NCBI GenBank assembly: GCA_016802295.1
Contig: JAESIW010000203.1
Coordinates: 472,264-536,263 of the forward strand
Length of the DNA stretch: 64,000 nucleotides
From: Brachionus rotundiformis
Taxonomy: Eukaryota > Rotifera > Eurotatoria > Ploima > Brachionidae
Direction of reading: 5' to 3'
Below, in pieces: positions 1-14,598 of this stretch. Under the pieces are notes generated by a model, which ran no database searches, was not told the DNA's origin, and worked only from the letters and a program-made list of their open reading frames with translations. Both the position numbers and the translations under genes were made by a program. How positions within the stretch are numbered: position 1 is the stretch's first letter; every line of letters starts with the position of its first letter.

Positions 1-914
1 TGTTCCAAAGCGACCAGCTTTAGACTGGAGTCTTTCAATGAGCTTGGATAGTTGATGCTAAATTTTCTGTAGCTTAGATCCGAAATGCTGTTATTGGTAT
101 AAACTGAAGAAGCGTCCGAGAGTCTTTTTTGTCTGTAGTAGTTGACCACTGCTGGCTCGTTGTAGCTCGATGAAATGGATGAGCTTTTTCTCGAGCTAGA
201 GATGGAATTTTTCTTGGAATAGTCAATGGAGCTTTTGGCGCTTGAGTAGCCTGATGTTTTAAGCTGAGAGCTTGGCTGGGACAAAGAATCGTCCGAGGAA
301 AATTCAGCTGAGTTTTGCATGTCCTTAAATTTGACACTATGTGTCGACGATGATGCCGTGCCTGGGCCCTTTAAGCTGCTGTTTTTGCGCAAAGACCGCC
401 TTGCCAGACTTTTGATTCTTTTTTTGGCCTTAAATTTAGCTGCACTTTCATTTTCAGTTACCAAACTGGACCCGGTCAGAGTGATACACGAATGCCGTCT
501 GCTCTGACCAATTGGACCTTGCTCCTCTGCTTCGGACTCGGCTTGAAATGTTTTCTTCAATTTATTTACTAGTTGGTGGATAAAGCCGTCTGTGGGCACA
601 TTGGTTGGTTCAGCTTTCAAGTCATTGCTTGGCAGCTTTTCTTTTTCTAATTGATTTGTCTCCATTTGAGCTAATTGTTGTTTTTTGGGCTTTAAATCCG
701 AATTTTTCATTTCATGCTGCAATTCAAAGCACATAATACACTCTGGGTTTTTACATATTTCTTCCTTTTCCTTGGCATGCTTGGCACAGTATTTAAAATT
801 TGTTCTTTTCTTCATCAAAACACTAACAAAATATACTAAAATAGTGAATAGTATAGCGAAGCAGACAATTATGATCATTATATAAGCCATTTTTTCCAGA
901 AAATGTTCATCCAT
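1..914 (-). CDS. Unknown serine-rich single-pass membrane protein, incomplete at left window edge
   Basis: An uninterrupted minus-strand frame starts at ATG 914 and stays open for 304 codons to the window edge, so the 3' end is missing. I do not recognise the family. Residues about 10-34 form one hydrophobic membrane segment. It is followed by a basic stretch and a Cys/His cluster (Cys43, His46, Cys54, Cys59, Cys62) that could bind metal. The rest is Lys/Arg/Ser-rich and probably cytoplasmic, with several basic-directed phosphorylation-like sites (RRHS, RLSD, RKFS) and a serine-rich segment around residues 200-265. The lower AT content than the flanks and the sensible codon composition over more than 900 bp support real coding. 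Function is unknown. Confidence 0.7.
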   Translation of the reverse strand, partial: MDEHFLEKMAYIMIIIVCFAILFTILVYFVSVLMKKRTNFKYCAKHAKEKEEICKNPECIMCFELQHEMKNSDLKPKKQQLAQMETNQLEKEKLPSNDLKAEPTNVPTDGFIHQLVNKLKKTFQAESEAEEQGPIGQSRRHSCITLTGSSLVTENESAAKFKAKKRIKSLARRSLRKNSSLKGPGTASSSTHSVKFKDMQNSAEFSSDDSLSQPSSQLKTSGYSSAKSSIDYSKKNSISSSRKSSSISSSYNEPAVVNYYRQKRLSDASSVYTNNSISDLSYRKFSINYPSSLKDSSLKLVALE

Positions 915-3900
915 CTTGGCAATTGTATTAAGAGAAAAAATTTTTTCTTTGTTTTTATTTTTTTAAATTAGTAATTAGTTCAGGTAAGATTATTAATCAT
1001 CTAAAAATGAAAATTGGTAAACATTCATGCAAAAATGTAGTTTCCTAGGAAGATTTTGGTTTCCGTCTTTTTGAATTAAACTTTTTGTAGAATAAAGTAA
1101 ATGTAAAGATGGTATCCATACCAGGTATTTTGTCAATTAGGAAAAAATTTATATCTAAATGGTATGCATTAGGATATGATGTCGGTTCTGGAAAATTTAT
1201 TTATCATAAATTGAACTGAAGGGTTTTCTTAAGAGAAAATTGTTTTTATTTTTTTGCCAAAATTCCAAACTTAAGTTTAAAAAAATATGAAAATTTAAGC
1301 GGCAAATAGCCATTTATCGATTTTTATTTAAATTTTATACTTGGCATAATTTTATAAAGAATTAAAAAATTAAAAAAGAAAATTGTATACTTTGAATTTT
1401 GATTAAAAATACGGATGTTTATCTAATTAGCTCAAATTGAAATTAAATTAAAAGAATAGAATTTTTTTTTCTTCTCGCTACAATCAATGGTCTCAAAATA
1501 AAAAATAAAAAAGTATTCCTGCAGAGGAAAATACCTTAATTGTATATTTATTTTAGATACAATTTTTGTGCATTTAAAAGATTGATTTTTAGTCTAAAAT
1601 AAAGGAAATAGTTGCATAACATTCATGATAAAACGATTCATATTTTTTCCTGCTATAGTAAAAAATTAAAGATTCTAGTTACTAGCACTATTTGATTAGA
1701 ATAATTGAACTTTTTATTTTCGTACAAATTAATAATTAATTAAACATGCATAGAAGCTATTTGACTATTTAACGAGAACATATCATGAATCAAAGCTGTC
1801 AATTGTTGGCCAAATAATCGATTGCCATTTAAATGACAATATCAGCTAGTTTAGAATCTAAGAACTTGACAAAATTACGTAATATATTGTAATATGAGAA
1901 GTATTTTAATATTAGATAGATGAAAATTGACAAATCTGAATACAAGACTAGGCAAATACTCATAAATACTGGAAACCTTAAAACTAGTCTATGATAACAT
2001 TTTAATTTTAATTAAAATTTCAGATCAATCTTGTTGACTGGTTTCCGAAAAGCAAGCGGAAATCAGACTTATTACTCTCAATGATTAATTACTTTATTTT
2101 AAAAATAAATGATAAAAAATGAATTATTTTGATAGTTTTTATTTTTTGAATAAGTGCTTGATTTGAATTTTAAATTTGGTACCAACACGAAAAAAAGATT
2201 CCACATACCTCGAACTGTAAATTAATCTAATTTAAAAATAGACATTTATTTGTGTCCGTGACTGTTTATCACAAATGTATCATCATTATCATTGTTTATT
2301 AATCAAAATTAAAATAAAAAACTGTCTACATAGGCGAATTCTTCTATTTTTATTATTTGGCACATATATATTTCTGTATGAGTAGGAATTATTTTTTGAC
2401 AGTGTCCCAAGAGATTGGCTTTACACAATTATTGACAAAGTGCTCCAGATTTAAAATTACACTTTGATTTAAATAAATGCACCTATTTTAAACTTATTTC
2501 TCAATCACAATAGAATAATAAATACTTGAGTCAAGTTGAAAAGCTTTTATTAATTTTCAATTAAGAATAAAATAAGACCTGCTCTAAACTATTATTATAA
2601 TAATTACGTGACTAAGATTAGTTTAATATGTGATAAATATTTTATTAAAAATAATTGATTATTTGAATTTAGGGAAAGGCTCTTGACTGGATCAAATAAA
2701 TGATGTTAACAACTCAGCAAAGAGCTGGCTTGGTATCAACGAAATGAAATAAATTTTTAATTTCCTAAGTGGTTATGAATTAATTCCTAAAAAATTAGAG
2801 TCTTAATAAATTATATAATACAAACTTATTAGGGATGCAAACAGGAACTAGTTAAACTGTATAGAAATATTAATATAAGAATGAATCCGTATTTTGTTTC
2901 GATTCAGAGCTCCATTAATGTTACGTAACTGCCACTTTGGATCATGTTAATTGAATGCTGTGGCTGGAAAAATTTGGAACGCATCCTTACGGTTTAATTA
3001 ACTCTAAAACAAAATTCAATTTAACCATATTAAACTTAATTAAACTAAATTAAACTAATGCAAATGTTTATTTTGGCTTTTCAAGTAAAATTGGTTCTTA
3101 ATTCACTTGTTTGATTCGCTTTATAAAAAAGCTATTTATTATAAAATTTTTATTAAGATCTAAAAATATAAATATGTGTGTGTCTGTATCATTTATAAAA
3201 CTGTCTTGAAACTAAATTTGAGCGACATTTAAAAATGGCTTTTATTTTATTTTTTATAGAATAGTATTTTATATTTTGATAAATCAGTTATTTGAAAATT
3301 TGATAAATTTTTTTTTGATAGTTTGTTTGAGCTTAAATTGTCAAAAATTATATACAAAAATAAAAATTCAAATCAAAATTGTATTAATTTCAAGATCTTG
3401 CATAACTTTTATATGTCAAGCCACATAATACAGACGAGGTTTTCAATTTTTATTTATTTTATTGTCTTATCTTCAAAAAAAATATTTATATCTTTAATTT
3501 ATCACCTAAATTCATTTAATTTTCGTCTATATTGATTTCTTTTATGTAAACCCAAACAACCAGAGGACTAAGTATGCTTCTTTTATCAATATTTTGCTAT
3601 TGTAGGCTTGATTGCGTTCAATTAGCTAATGATTTTTTGCTCAATTATGATTAAACAAGCATCTAATGGGCATTTTATATTTTTATCTAATTTAATGAGA
3701 TAAATTACTATATAGTTATTAAAAATATGAAATTTTATTTTAAATTTTGATAAAAGATAAAGATTGAAAAAGTGTATTTTAGAAAAATATTAATTTAATA
3801 ATTTTAATTTGGCAAATCTCAATAGGCGGATATATCGAGTATTTACTTGTCTTTTAATGGTACAAAACTCTTTCAGTAACAGTCCCTTGCCAAAAAAAGG

Positions 3901-4199
3901 CCTATAAATTTGAAATTTGAGCATAGAAAAATTTGCCTTTTGGGAATTTAATTCAAAACGCTCATTATCTGATGAGATTTATTTACAAATTTAATTAGTT
4001 TAAGACAATTGAATGACAAAAAATAAAAATTCTAAGGAGCTTTTTGATTTCTGTTAAAAACCATTATCATTACATATAAAAAAAAATTTTAAACCAATTC
4101 TTTATTTTTTTTAAATCACTCAACAAAATAAATGAATAAAGATAAATAATGCAGAACATTTGTATGTACAATTAAAAAAAGTAGATAAATTTTCATTAA
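915..4199. other. Intergenic, AT-rich, between two minus-strand genes
   Basis: No coding frame with protein-like composition was found. It should hold the promoter of the left-edge gene (next to 914) and the 3' flank of the GPCR (next to 4199). The short open frame at 3323-3535 is AT-driven noise. Confidence 0.7.
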
Positions 4200-5348
4200 T
4201 TAGGAAATTTTTTTCAACAACGAAGATAAAAATTCCCTAAAATTGTGTGTTAATATCATGTATAAAAGAGGATTTATAACACCGCCAAGATAGACAATAA
4301 TTAGAGTCAAATTGCTCATTAATTTAAGAAAAAAATTCTGAGACTCGGAAAATGTGACCACTATTTGAAATATCCAAAGTGGCGACCAAGCACAAAGAAA
4401 CGAAATAACCACTGCTAGGACAAAGCGAGTGGTTCGCTTTTTGATCTTGGTAGTTCTGTTCTCTCGTACATGCTGTCTTTTGATCACCACGGTACTATGA
4501 TTTTTGGTTTTTTTCGTCTTCTTCCACATAATCAGACTTGATAGGAAATTTTTCGATTGATTGGCAAATTCACTTTGATCCGTGGTACTATTTAAATTGG
4601 TTTGTTCATCTGTATCAATTTCTCTCTTGGATGGCACTGAATATGGTATAAAATTTTTCGGCTTAGCTGCATTGCTATGCAAAAGCTTGGCTCTAGCTGA
4701 CCATTCTTTTAAAAATTTCAATAAAAGAGCACTGAATACAATTATGATGCTGTATGGCAAAGCGAATGCTATGATCCATTTGGCTACAGTGTACACTTCT
4801 TCGTGAGCTTGGTCGAACAATGAAGCGCAAACATATGTCTCTGTCTCATTATTGTACACCTCTATGATGGACAAAGTCTTGGGCATGGAAAAACCAATCG
4901 AAAACGCCCACAGAAATATTACATAGATACAAACTATAGTGCACTTTGATTTATCATTTTCGATCATCTTTTTATCTCTTAGACAAAAGTATCGTTCCAA
5001 AGTGAGAGCGGCCACTGTGAAAACATTTACCTAAATTGCTCAAAATTTAGCTTTTTATAGGAATTTTTTGCCAAAATGGCTTACCAACATGCTTGTTACA
5101 TCCAGTATGAAGCTGAGTCTGCAGCCAAGCTGGCTTTGGGACACCAGATGTTCATTGAATTGTTGTACATAAAAGGGAATACAGCTGGAGTAGAGCAAGT
5201 CTGAAATGGCCAGGTTTATGATCAGCAGGTTTATAGGCGAAAAGTTTTTCGAATAGATAATAAAGCATAGTGATATTGCATTCAAAAGATAGCATAGTAC
5301 CATCTGAGTATACAGTATTACAATGGTTGTCAAATCTAGCAGACTCAT
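4200..5348 (-). CDS. Class A (rhodopsin-like) GPCR, probably a peptide receptor
   Basis: Two exons: 5348-5085 and 5030-4200, joined across a 54-bp GT-AG intron (5084-5031) that lies inside TM3. The product is 364 aa. Visible landmarks are TM2 with LAISDLL (Asp50, position 2.50), the TM3 cysteine Cys76, ERY at 100-102 in place of DRY, an ECL2 cysteine (Cys156), a long basic third intracellular loop, TM6 with CAWSP and TM7 with NPLLY (341-345) followed by a basic C-tail. These place it in the class A family. The ERY, CAWSP and NPLLY combination and the disulphide cysteines suggest a neuropeptide-type ligand, but the ligand is not determined. The extracellular N-terminus is only a few residues from Met1, so an upstream exon may have been missed. 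Confidence 0.87.
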
Positions 5349-8300
5349 ATGTGTTAATTAATTTTTTAAAATCATATAATTTTTTTTTCTAAATTAATTA
5401 TTATTTTGAAATTAATAAACAAATTTGCTAATTAATTATTTTTTGTTATAAAGCGAATTAAAATAAAATTGAAATAAATAAATAAAATTTTTCTCAAGCA
5501 TAAAACCTAAATCATGATATAGAAAAAAATTAACTGTATAAACCGGATGATGAAAATAGACAAAAACAAGAAATTAAATTTTAAAATTTGTGAGAATTTT
5601 AATTTGTAAAGGTAATTTTAAAAACCGATATAGCTTTTTGTTCCATAATCAGCCTAATTTTTCCGTTCACGAATAAACCAGAAAAAAAATGCTTTTTGGT
5701 ATTATTTAAAAGATGGAATTTTTGTTTGGTCACGAAGCTAATTTGCATGTATAATACATGATAATCTATTACGAGAACAAAAATAATTAATACCTAATCA
5801 AAAAATAAAATTTTCATTTTTATTTTATCGTTAAACCCTATTTAATTAAAAAATATATATATTTATGAACATAAATTTATAAACTTGAAAATTCACATTA
5901 TATCTATATTTATTTCCGTCACCCAGGATTAAATATGTTGAGAAAATCTGCTTAAAAACTATTCAATAGACTTAAAGCTTGAATCCGCGCTTAGAATTTA
6001 ATTAGGGACGCTTCAGTCCCAATTAAGCAATCTTTAGACACATCTTAAACACTTTCTTAGGCATTAATGAAATCTTTTCCGCGAATAAACTCAATAAACA
6101 ATAAGATTAGATAACTTGACTATTCCCCACTCGGAAAATTTGACACTTTTTTTTTAATAGAAAGATAGATTTCTGTTAAAGCCCACATGGCAATTCAGGT
6201 TATGTTATGGAACATGATATGCCTTATAACCAAAGAACAGTGCATCTAATAATCTAAATAAACCCTTTACCTTCTATTTAGATAAAAAAAATAATTTTAA
6301 TTAAGTAAATTAAAATTTTTTTTTAATATGTTCAAATAATGTGTTGGAATAAAATCTAAATTAATTAATTAAAACGAATCTTCCAAAAAATTATTTTTTT
6401 CAATTCTTTAGAGATTAGAAAATTATATAAGTAGGAAACATATTAATTTAAGACTTTCGGCAGTAAGTTATTTTTATGTGGGTTTAACTAAAATTGTCAC
6501 ATATTAAATTCAGTCTATCATTAAAAAAATAGTTAACTTTTTATATTTATACTTTTATTATTCTACGGGTCTTACCAAATTGTTTTATTCCAAATTCATA
6601 AATCCTTCTCTTTTTTTGATTTTCTTTTTGATTTTAAAATAAATTTTCTTACACAATCTTTATCAATTTCTTAATTACTTTTTTTAATTAATTCTAGAAC
6701 AATGGCATGTATCTAGGAAATTGACAGGAAAGATTGAATTTCTGAAAAGAGCTATTCATTTTCATTTTTGGAGCGCGGGCTCTCACCAAATCCGCAACTG
6801 GACTTTTTGACCCAAATATTCACACCAATGGTACTTTTTAAAGTGTGGCTCATCTAAAGTACAAATTTTTGACCATTAATTAATCTAAATTCGGGTCCGT
6901 ATTTTACTCCTGGACAAAAAATTCCAAGAGATGGTTAAGAAGTTGTCCTAGGGGTGCCTTTAAAAAAATTGTCGCCAAATATTGGCTTATAAATCTAAGT
7001 TATTTTTGGCATTAAATTATTTTTAATAAAAATTTCCTCTTTTATTTGTTATAAACCCTTAGATGATAATCAATATACTTGAGTCGAATATTTTCAAATA
7101 CGACAAAGCTTAATTTATTCCAAAATATAAAGTGTTAAATAATTTAACCATCCATCAAAGACCATAATGCTTTTTTAGTTTATAAAAGTAAACTTATCAA
7201 TTATTAATTTAATAACAAATGTAAATAGTCCAAATTGGTTGGTATTCTGTATATTTCAGACATTTGATTTATCTAGGAATTATATTTTTAAACAGCACTC
7301 GCTCAATGCTTTGTTTATTAGCGAATAAATTGATAGTTTAATATATTAATTATTAAATTGACATTTATTATAAAAATTCACTATTTTGACGCACTAAATT
7401 AGAATAAGAAAAAGAGTTAATTAATCCTATTCAAACATAATCTCTGGTTTTAAACTAAGATTTAAATAAATTATTTATTTATTTTTCTCAAATAATTAAT
7501 TAAAGAAATAGTTAATAAGAAAAAATTCAATCTAAAGCTATGAGGATTAAAAGCCCACATTTAAACCTTGCTCATTGACGATTACTATTAATTTTTGTCT
7601 AATTAGTTTAAATTGTACCAAAATTAAAATTAAAAATTTTCATTCAATTTATTTATTTTTAACTTTAACTTTCAAATAAATACTCACGACTAATCACGAG
7701 TCTAATAATCAAAATTAATTAAACAATAGTTTATCTATTTTGTTTCGGTTACTTTATTTATATGCCTTGTTATTTATATTTATAGATATTTGAAAAAAAA
7801 ACATCTATTCAATAACGCATGAATTCTCTACATCACATAATTAATTAAGATGTATTTTTGCTAATAACAGGCTTTAAAATTTATCAGACACGAGAGAATT
7901 TATTCATTTTTTAATTCATTTACCTTTTCATTTATGATCGTATTGTGTCTGAATTGAATTAATTTTGGCTACAATTTTTCGATATTGGGAGAATATTATC
8001 TATTAAACACAAGGCTTAAATCAATGCTTATTATCTTTATATAACTAAACCAATCTAAAACAATAGATTGATTATTATTCCCATTTAAAATTTCGTGGTC
8101 TTCTATCTTATTTTAGGAAGTAAAGTTATAAATTGAATTTTTCATTGAATTTGAACACTCATGAGCTGATTAGGCCAAAAAATAATCCTTAAACACTTCC
8201 TTATTTATTTTAGGATTAGTTTATATTTATTAAAATGGCTGGTTTTGCTCCCATAATCAGCTCAATTGAGCACGCGACTTTTTCTGATTAGGAAACAGTT

Positions 8301-10067
8301 AAATAACAGTCTTAATTTACTTTTTTTCCCCACATTAAGTGACAAAATTTAAATTATTAATTTTTTTAATTTGAAAAAATAAAATATTTGATTAATTGAT
8401 TTTATTTGGGATTTGCCATGATTTTTAAACGAGTGTTTAAGCCTCGTTGAGAAAAGATTATCATTTTTGTTTAAACTAAGATCATTAACTTTGACAAAGA
8501 TTAAAATTAATTAAATGTTAAGTAACAACTTAATGAATTGAGTTATTTGACAATTGCTTCAAAATTGGGTGTCTTTTAGCCAAAATTTATGGTAACCAGT
8601 TTAAGAAATAAAATTAAAAATCTATTTTTGCTGTAAACCATTCCAAATGTGGAATATAAAGAGGTTCTTAGTCTTACATGAGTCTTTTATAGCATTTTAA
8701 TTAAAAATTTTCATTTTATTAAGAGAGAAAGATGCGGAAATCAAAGTGTTTAAGAATAAAAATATCGAATTAGTCTCCAGAGCATCTTTGAACAAGTCTC
8801 TGCTTGAAATGTGCCATGAATTTCGTGACTAATTCATGTAAAATAGATACACAAGAATGTCTAAACTTAGCCGGAAATAAAAATAATTTTCATCTATGGA
8901 ACAAAAGCAATGTGCTTTTTGGCAAATTTTAAAATTTCCGAAGCATTTTTTCATCCGATTTTAGACTGGAAACACATTAAAATAAAGAATAACTCAAGGA
9001 TATGAACTAATGACTGGATGATATTTTTCCTTCTCTTTCTCTTTATCTTTTCTTATTCTGCTGATTAACAATTTTATTTCGATAATTGAAAAATAAATGC
9101 TTGTTCTAAAATATTTATTTTTTTAGAAATTAAATTAAACACATAAAAGTAATTAGAAATAAAAACTATTAATGAGTACAGATATCATTTTTTATGCCTT
9201 CATGTAGTGTGACATTTATTTTTAGCAAATCCGAGACAAAATATTTTTAAATTTCTTTAATTAAACAAAATAATTGTTAAAAAAAGATAAATTAAATTAA
9301 TAAATCCTGGTCGTGTATCTTAATCGGATAAGATAATGATTAAGATCGCGATCTACGCTATGTTAATTCGCTTGCCAGTTTTGATTTTAAACCAACCTTT
9401 AACCAAAGTTGTTTACTGAATAGATATTACTTAATCTATCATAAATTAATTTCTTAAATGTTTTCATTCTAGCGAAATTTTTATTTGAAATTAATTGATT
9501 TCTTAGTTACTTTAATTTATGTACACAAATAATTGCTTAACAGAGAATAATAATAGATACATATTTTTTACTTTGTTTATGAAATTAAACTGATTTTAAA
9601 ATTTAAAAAAACCCAAATTTTTTCATGAACCTAATCAACAAATTCAAGTTAATTAACATTCAGCTAAAATTAGAAAACAAATTCAATTAAAAGTTCAGTT
9701 CGATGGGCTGATTTTAAAGATGAATGCCAAGACAAGCCAGTGAACCATGCTCTCATGGTCATAGAGCGAATAATAAATGTCAGATAGATAATATTTTTAT
9801 TTTAATAATTTTTTTATTAAGACGGAATTTAAAATTATCTCTTCAAACTATTGTGTGCAACAGCATTCATTAATACTAAAAGTTGACCAAAAATCTTGTT
9901 TATGATAGAGTTAAAAATAATTTAAAACCTAATCTAAAATAAAGATATAAAGTAGATATATTTTAGCGTGATATAAATGACTGAAACTTAACTTAAACTT
10001 GTGACTGAGATAACCAATTTTAAACTCAAACTATTTATATTATATCTTTTGAAAATTTAATTTATAA
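5349..10067. other. Intergenic, AT-rich
   Basis: No supported gene. A slightly less AT-rich patch around 6690-6970 has no long open frame. The interval lies between the divergently transcribed GPCR (-) and carboxypeptidase (+), so it may contain the promoters of both. Confidence 0.65.
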
Positions 10068-12624
10068 ATGATGCTTAAATTTTCTAGCCTAATTGTTCCA
10101 TTGGCCATACTTGGTTCAATTTACTCAGTTGACCTGGACTACTTAAACAAATATAAACAGTAATCTATTCATGTAAATGCTATCGTGGTGTACATAAATC
10201 TCTTTACTCTTTTTAGTCACTCTGTGTACCAAGTTTTTACCGAAACACAAGATCATGTTGAGCTTTTATCACTAGTTGAAGAAAAACTTGGAACTAAATT
10301 TGACTATTGGAACGAGGCTAACAATGTGAACAAGTGGACTCATGTAATGGTCAAGTCAGAAATTGGCACATTATTCCAAGATATGATGAAAAGCTTAAAA
10401 ATAAATACCACCATTTTAATAGAAGATGTAGGAAGTTTGATTGAAAATCAGCTAGCTTTGAACTCTAAAATAAGCGAGGGTCAAAATGACTTCGATTATG
10501 GAAAGTACCATACTTTAGATGAAATTTCCAAATGGATGAATGACACACAAGCCAGTTATCCTAAACTTGTGACTGTGTTCAATGTTTCCAGATCCTATGA
10601 AGGCAGAACAATAAATGTAATGAAAATTTCGGTGCCAAGCTCTTCTAAAAAGCCCGCAATTTGGTTCGACGGAGGAATACATGCCAGAGAATGGTTCGCA
10701 TTTGTTTCTAAATTAATAAAATCTGACCAAAGGCTAATATATATTTTAGGATAAGTCCTGCTACAGTTGTCTACATGGCACACTTGGTAGAAATTTATTT
10801 ATTCAATAATATACTTTTGTTGATTAATTTCATTTTGCTTCAAGTTTTTGTCCAATTATTCCAAAGATCCAGATGTTACCAAAATACTAGATGCATTTGA
10901 TATGTACGTTTTACCTGTGTTCAATCCTGACGGTAATTTTAATTTTATAATTTTAAAATCAAGTCACATTTTCTTAATTATCTAGAGATATAATTAGTAA
11001 TTTAGTCGGTACTTCCTTTTATTTCCCTTTTTTCCCAAAAACATTAAGTAAAAATTAAAAAAATAAACTCATATGTCATTAAGGTCTTATTATTTATATG
11101 CTCAAACAAAGCCTATTTGATAATTAATTATTTCTCTTTTCTTAAAAGGATACGAATACACTTGGCAAAAGGCAAGATTTTGATTTTAAAATGATATATC
11201 CAACTATCTGAAAACTTAAACTAGGACAGATTGTGGCGGAAGACAAGAAGCAAAACAAAGATTCCCGGCTGCTATGGCGCTGAGTAATTAAAAAGCATTT
11301 TTTTCTTAAAAATAATTAAAATTATCTATCTTTAAAAAGTCCAAATCGCAATTGGAACGCTCGTTTTTGTGGTACTTTGTCACGTGCCTTATCTATAAAT
11401 TTTTTGCTTAATTTTTTCAATTAGAAAATGGTGCTTCCAGAGACCCATGCAGTGAGACCTATTGCGGCATGTCGCCGTTTTCCGAAGTGGAGATAAAGGG
11501 AGTTGCAGACTTTATCCTAAAAAATAATGATACAATTGTATCATATCTTAATTTTCATAGCTATTCCCAACTTTGGATGACCCCTTGGGGTTACACCACT
11601 AAGCGACCAAAAGACTTCGAGATACAAGTAAATGAGGAGAAATTTTTTTGAGAAAAATTTAATTTAAATTTTAAACAGGACAATGGTTCAGCAGCTGCTG
11701 TAAATGCATTGAGTAAACTTTATGGTACCAGTTACCAACATGGAAATATTGCATCTACAATCTGTAAATTTAGACAAATGAAGAAAATGTTTGTTCAATT
11801 TTTAATTAAGATGTTGCATCAGGATCTTCAGTTGATTGGACATATGACACGGCTAAGGTAGTCTATTCNNNNNNNNNNNNNNNNNNNNNNNNNNNNNNNN
11901 NNNNNNNNNNNNNNNNNNNNNNNNNNNNNNNNNNNNNNNNNNNNNNNNNNNNNNNNNNNNNNNNNNNNNNNNNNNNNNNNNNNNNNNNNNNNNNNNNNNN
12001 NNNNNNNNNNNNNNNNNNNNNNNNNNNNNNNNNNNNNNNNNNNNNNNNNNNNNNNNNNNNNNNNNNNNNNNNNNNNNNNNNNNNNNNNNNNNNNNNNNNN
12101 NNNNNNNNNNNNNNNNNNNNNNNNNNNNNNNNNNNNNNNNNNNNNNNNNNNNNNNNNNNNNNNNNNNNNNNNNNNNNNNNNNNNNNNNNNNNNNNNAAGT
12201 AAATGAGGAGAAAATTTTTAGAGAAAAAAATCTAATTCAAATTTTAACCAGGACAATGGTTCAGCAGCTGCTGTGAATGCATTGAGTAAACTTTATGGCA
12301 CTAGTTACCAACATGGAAATATTGCATCTACAATTTGTAAATTTAGATAAATGAAGGAAATTTTTTTTCAATTTTTAATTAAGATGTTGCATCAGGATCT
12401 TCTGTTGATTGGACATATGACACCGCTAAGGTAGTCTATTCATATGCTGTAGAGCTAAGAGACCAGGGAAAATATGGTATGCATGTGTTATTATAATCTG
12501 GCAACTTAATTAATTTTTATTTTAAGGCTTTACGCTTCCACCTGATCAAATAATTCCATCGGGGTTGGAAACATTTGAGGCTATGAAGGCCCTGGCGTTT
12601 TACATACTTAAACAAGGCAAATAG
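10068..12624 (+). CDS. Secreted zinc carboxypeptidase, M14A (procarboxypeptidase A type)
   Basis: Exons: 10068-10159, 10217-10693, 10750-10786, 10845-10932, 11149-11171, 11225-11283, 11340-11371, 11425-11627, then 11679-11763 or its near-copy 12252-12336, 12384-12476 and 12527-12624. Using one copy of the duplicated part gives 428 aa, normal for this family. There is a hydrophobic signal peptide, a propeptide up to about residue 135, then the catalytic domain. HAREW supplies the first zinc ligands, DPNRNW the substrate-binding Arg, FHSYSQLW the third zinc ligand, IYVASGSSVDW the catalytic-loop Tyr, and VELRD the catalytic Glu. The specificity position in the last loop motif is Val rather than Asp, which points to carboxypeptidase A-like preference for hydrophobic or aromatic C-terminal residues. 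It is probably a digestive or extracellular enzyme. The intron at 11172-11224 begins with GC. An assembly gap interrupts the exon 8-10 area. Confidence 0.93.
11626..12440 (+). repeat. Near-identical exon 9-10 segment on both sides of the gap
   Basis: 11626-11868 and 12197-12440 both hold the end of exon 8, intron, exon 9, intron and the start of exon 10. The exon differences I can see are third-position and synonymous (GTA/GTG, GGT/GGC, ACC/ACT, ATC/ATT, TCA/TCT, ACG/ACC); the introns also carry small indels. This fits two haplotypes placed in tandem better than a true exon duplication. Confidence 0.85.
11869..12196. other. Assembly gap (run of N)
   Basis: 328 unknown bases inside the carboxypeptidase gene. 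The sequence just after the gap (12197-12440) nearly repeats the sequence just before it (11626-11868). Confidence 1.
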
Positions 12625-13284
12625 CGCTGGAAACAGATTACAATTTTTTTTTTAATTTTCTATTAAATAAAATTATTTATCTTTTATTAAGAGTTTTTTA
12701 AATAAAATTTAATAATTTAAGTCAAATAGATACTTTGACTATGGAAATAAAATTTAAAAAAAAGCTTAATTATGAAGTTTTAAGTGAAATCTGACTATAT
12801 AGATAATTAACTGAGTGTGATAGTCGACAAGTCAGATTTGGCTTGGGCGGTATTTGGTTCAATATTTTATTGTTTATAAAATCATTCACGTAATAAAAAT
12901 AATATTTTATATATGAAAAGAGATAGTATCTTCTAAAGTGAAGATTTACTATTTAAAAATAAAAAATTCATGCCTGAATAATATGTAATGCATTCGATGC
13001 GATCTTGTCGTAATTAATTAAGGGGAAGTTGTTAAGACATTAGGAGTTACATGATAAAGCGAAAAATTTAGTATTAAAATAAAAATTTTAATATTTTAAA
13101 TTATAAAAAATATCAACATAAAATATTAAGTTGGTTTCGGATTGTGGTTTGTATAGAGTAAGAAAAAGAAATATAAAAAATATTTTTAATAAAGTAAAGC
13201 CAGCACATAAGTAAATAATTTAGAATTTGGATTGTTAAAATTTTTAAAATTGATAAAAAAATTTATTTTTAGATATAAGGCAGA
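12625..13284. other. Intergenic between carboxypeptidase and PP1 copy 1
   Basis: AT-rich, no gene seen. A TTTTTAG acceptor-like site lies about 14 bp before the PP1 ATG (near 13272), which could serve a 5' UTR intron or trans-splicing. Confidence 0.6.
12666..12671 (+). terminator. Poly(A) signal of the carboxypeptidase gene
   Basis: AATAAA about 42 bp after the TAG stop. Confidence 0.6.

Positions 13285-14598
<1,314 letters not shown>

Noticed and set aside
10185..10216. ATG at 10185 as the carboxypeptidase start
   Set aside because: It lies in an intron. The signal-peptide exon at 10068 joins in frame to 10217.
10694..10754. Read-through of the carboxypeptidase frame after the HAREW exon
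   Set aside because: The family requires HAREW followed by ISPAT, which a GT-AG intron (10694-10749) provides exactly.
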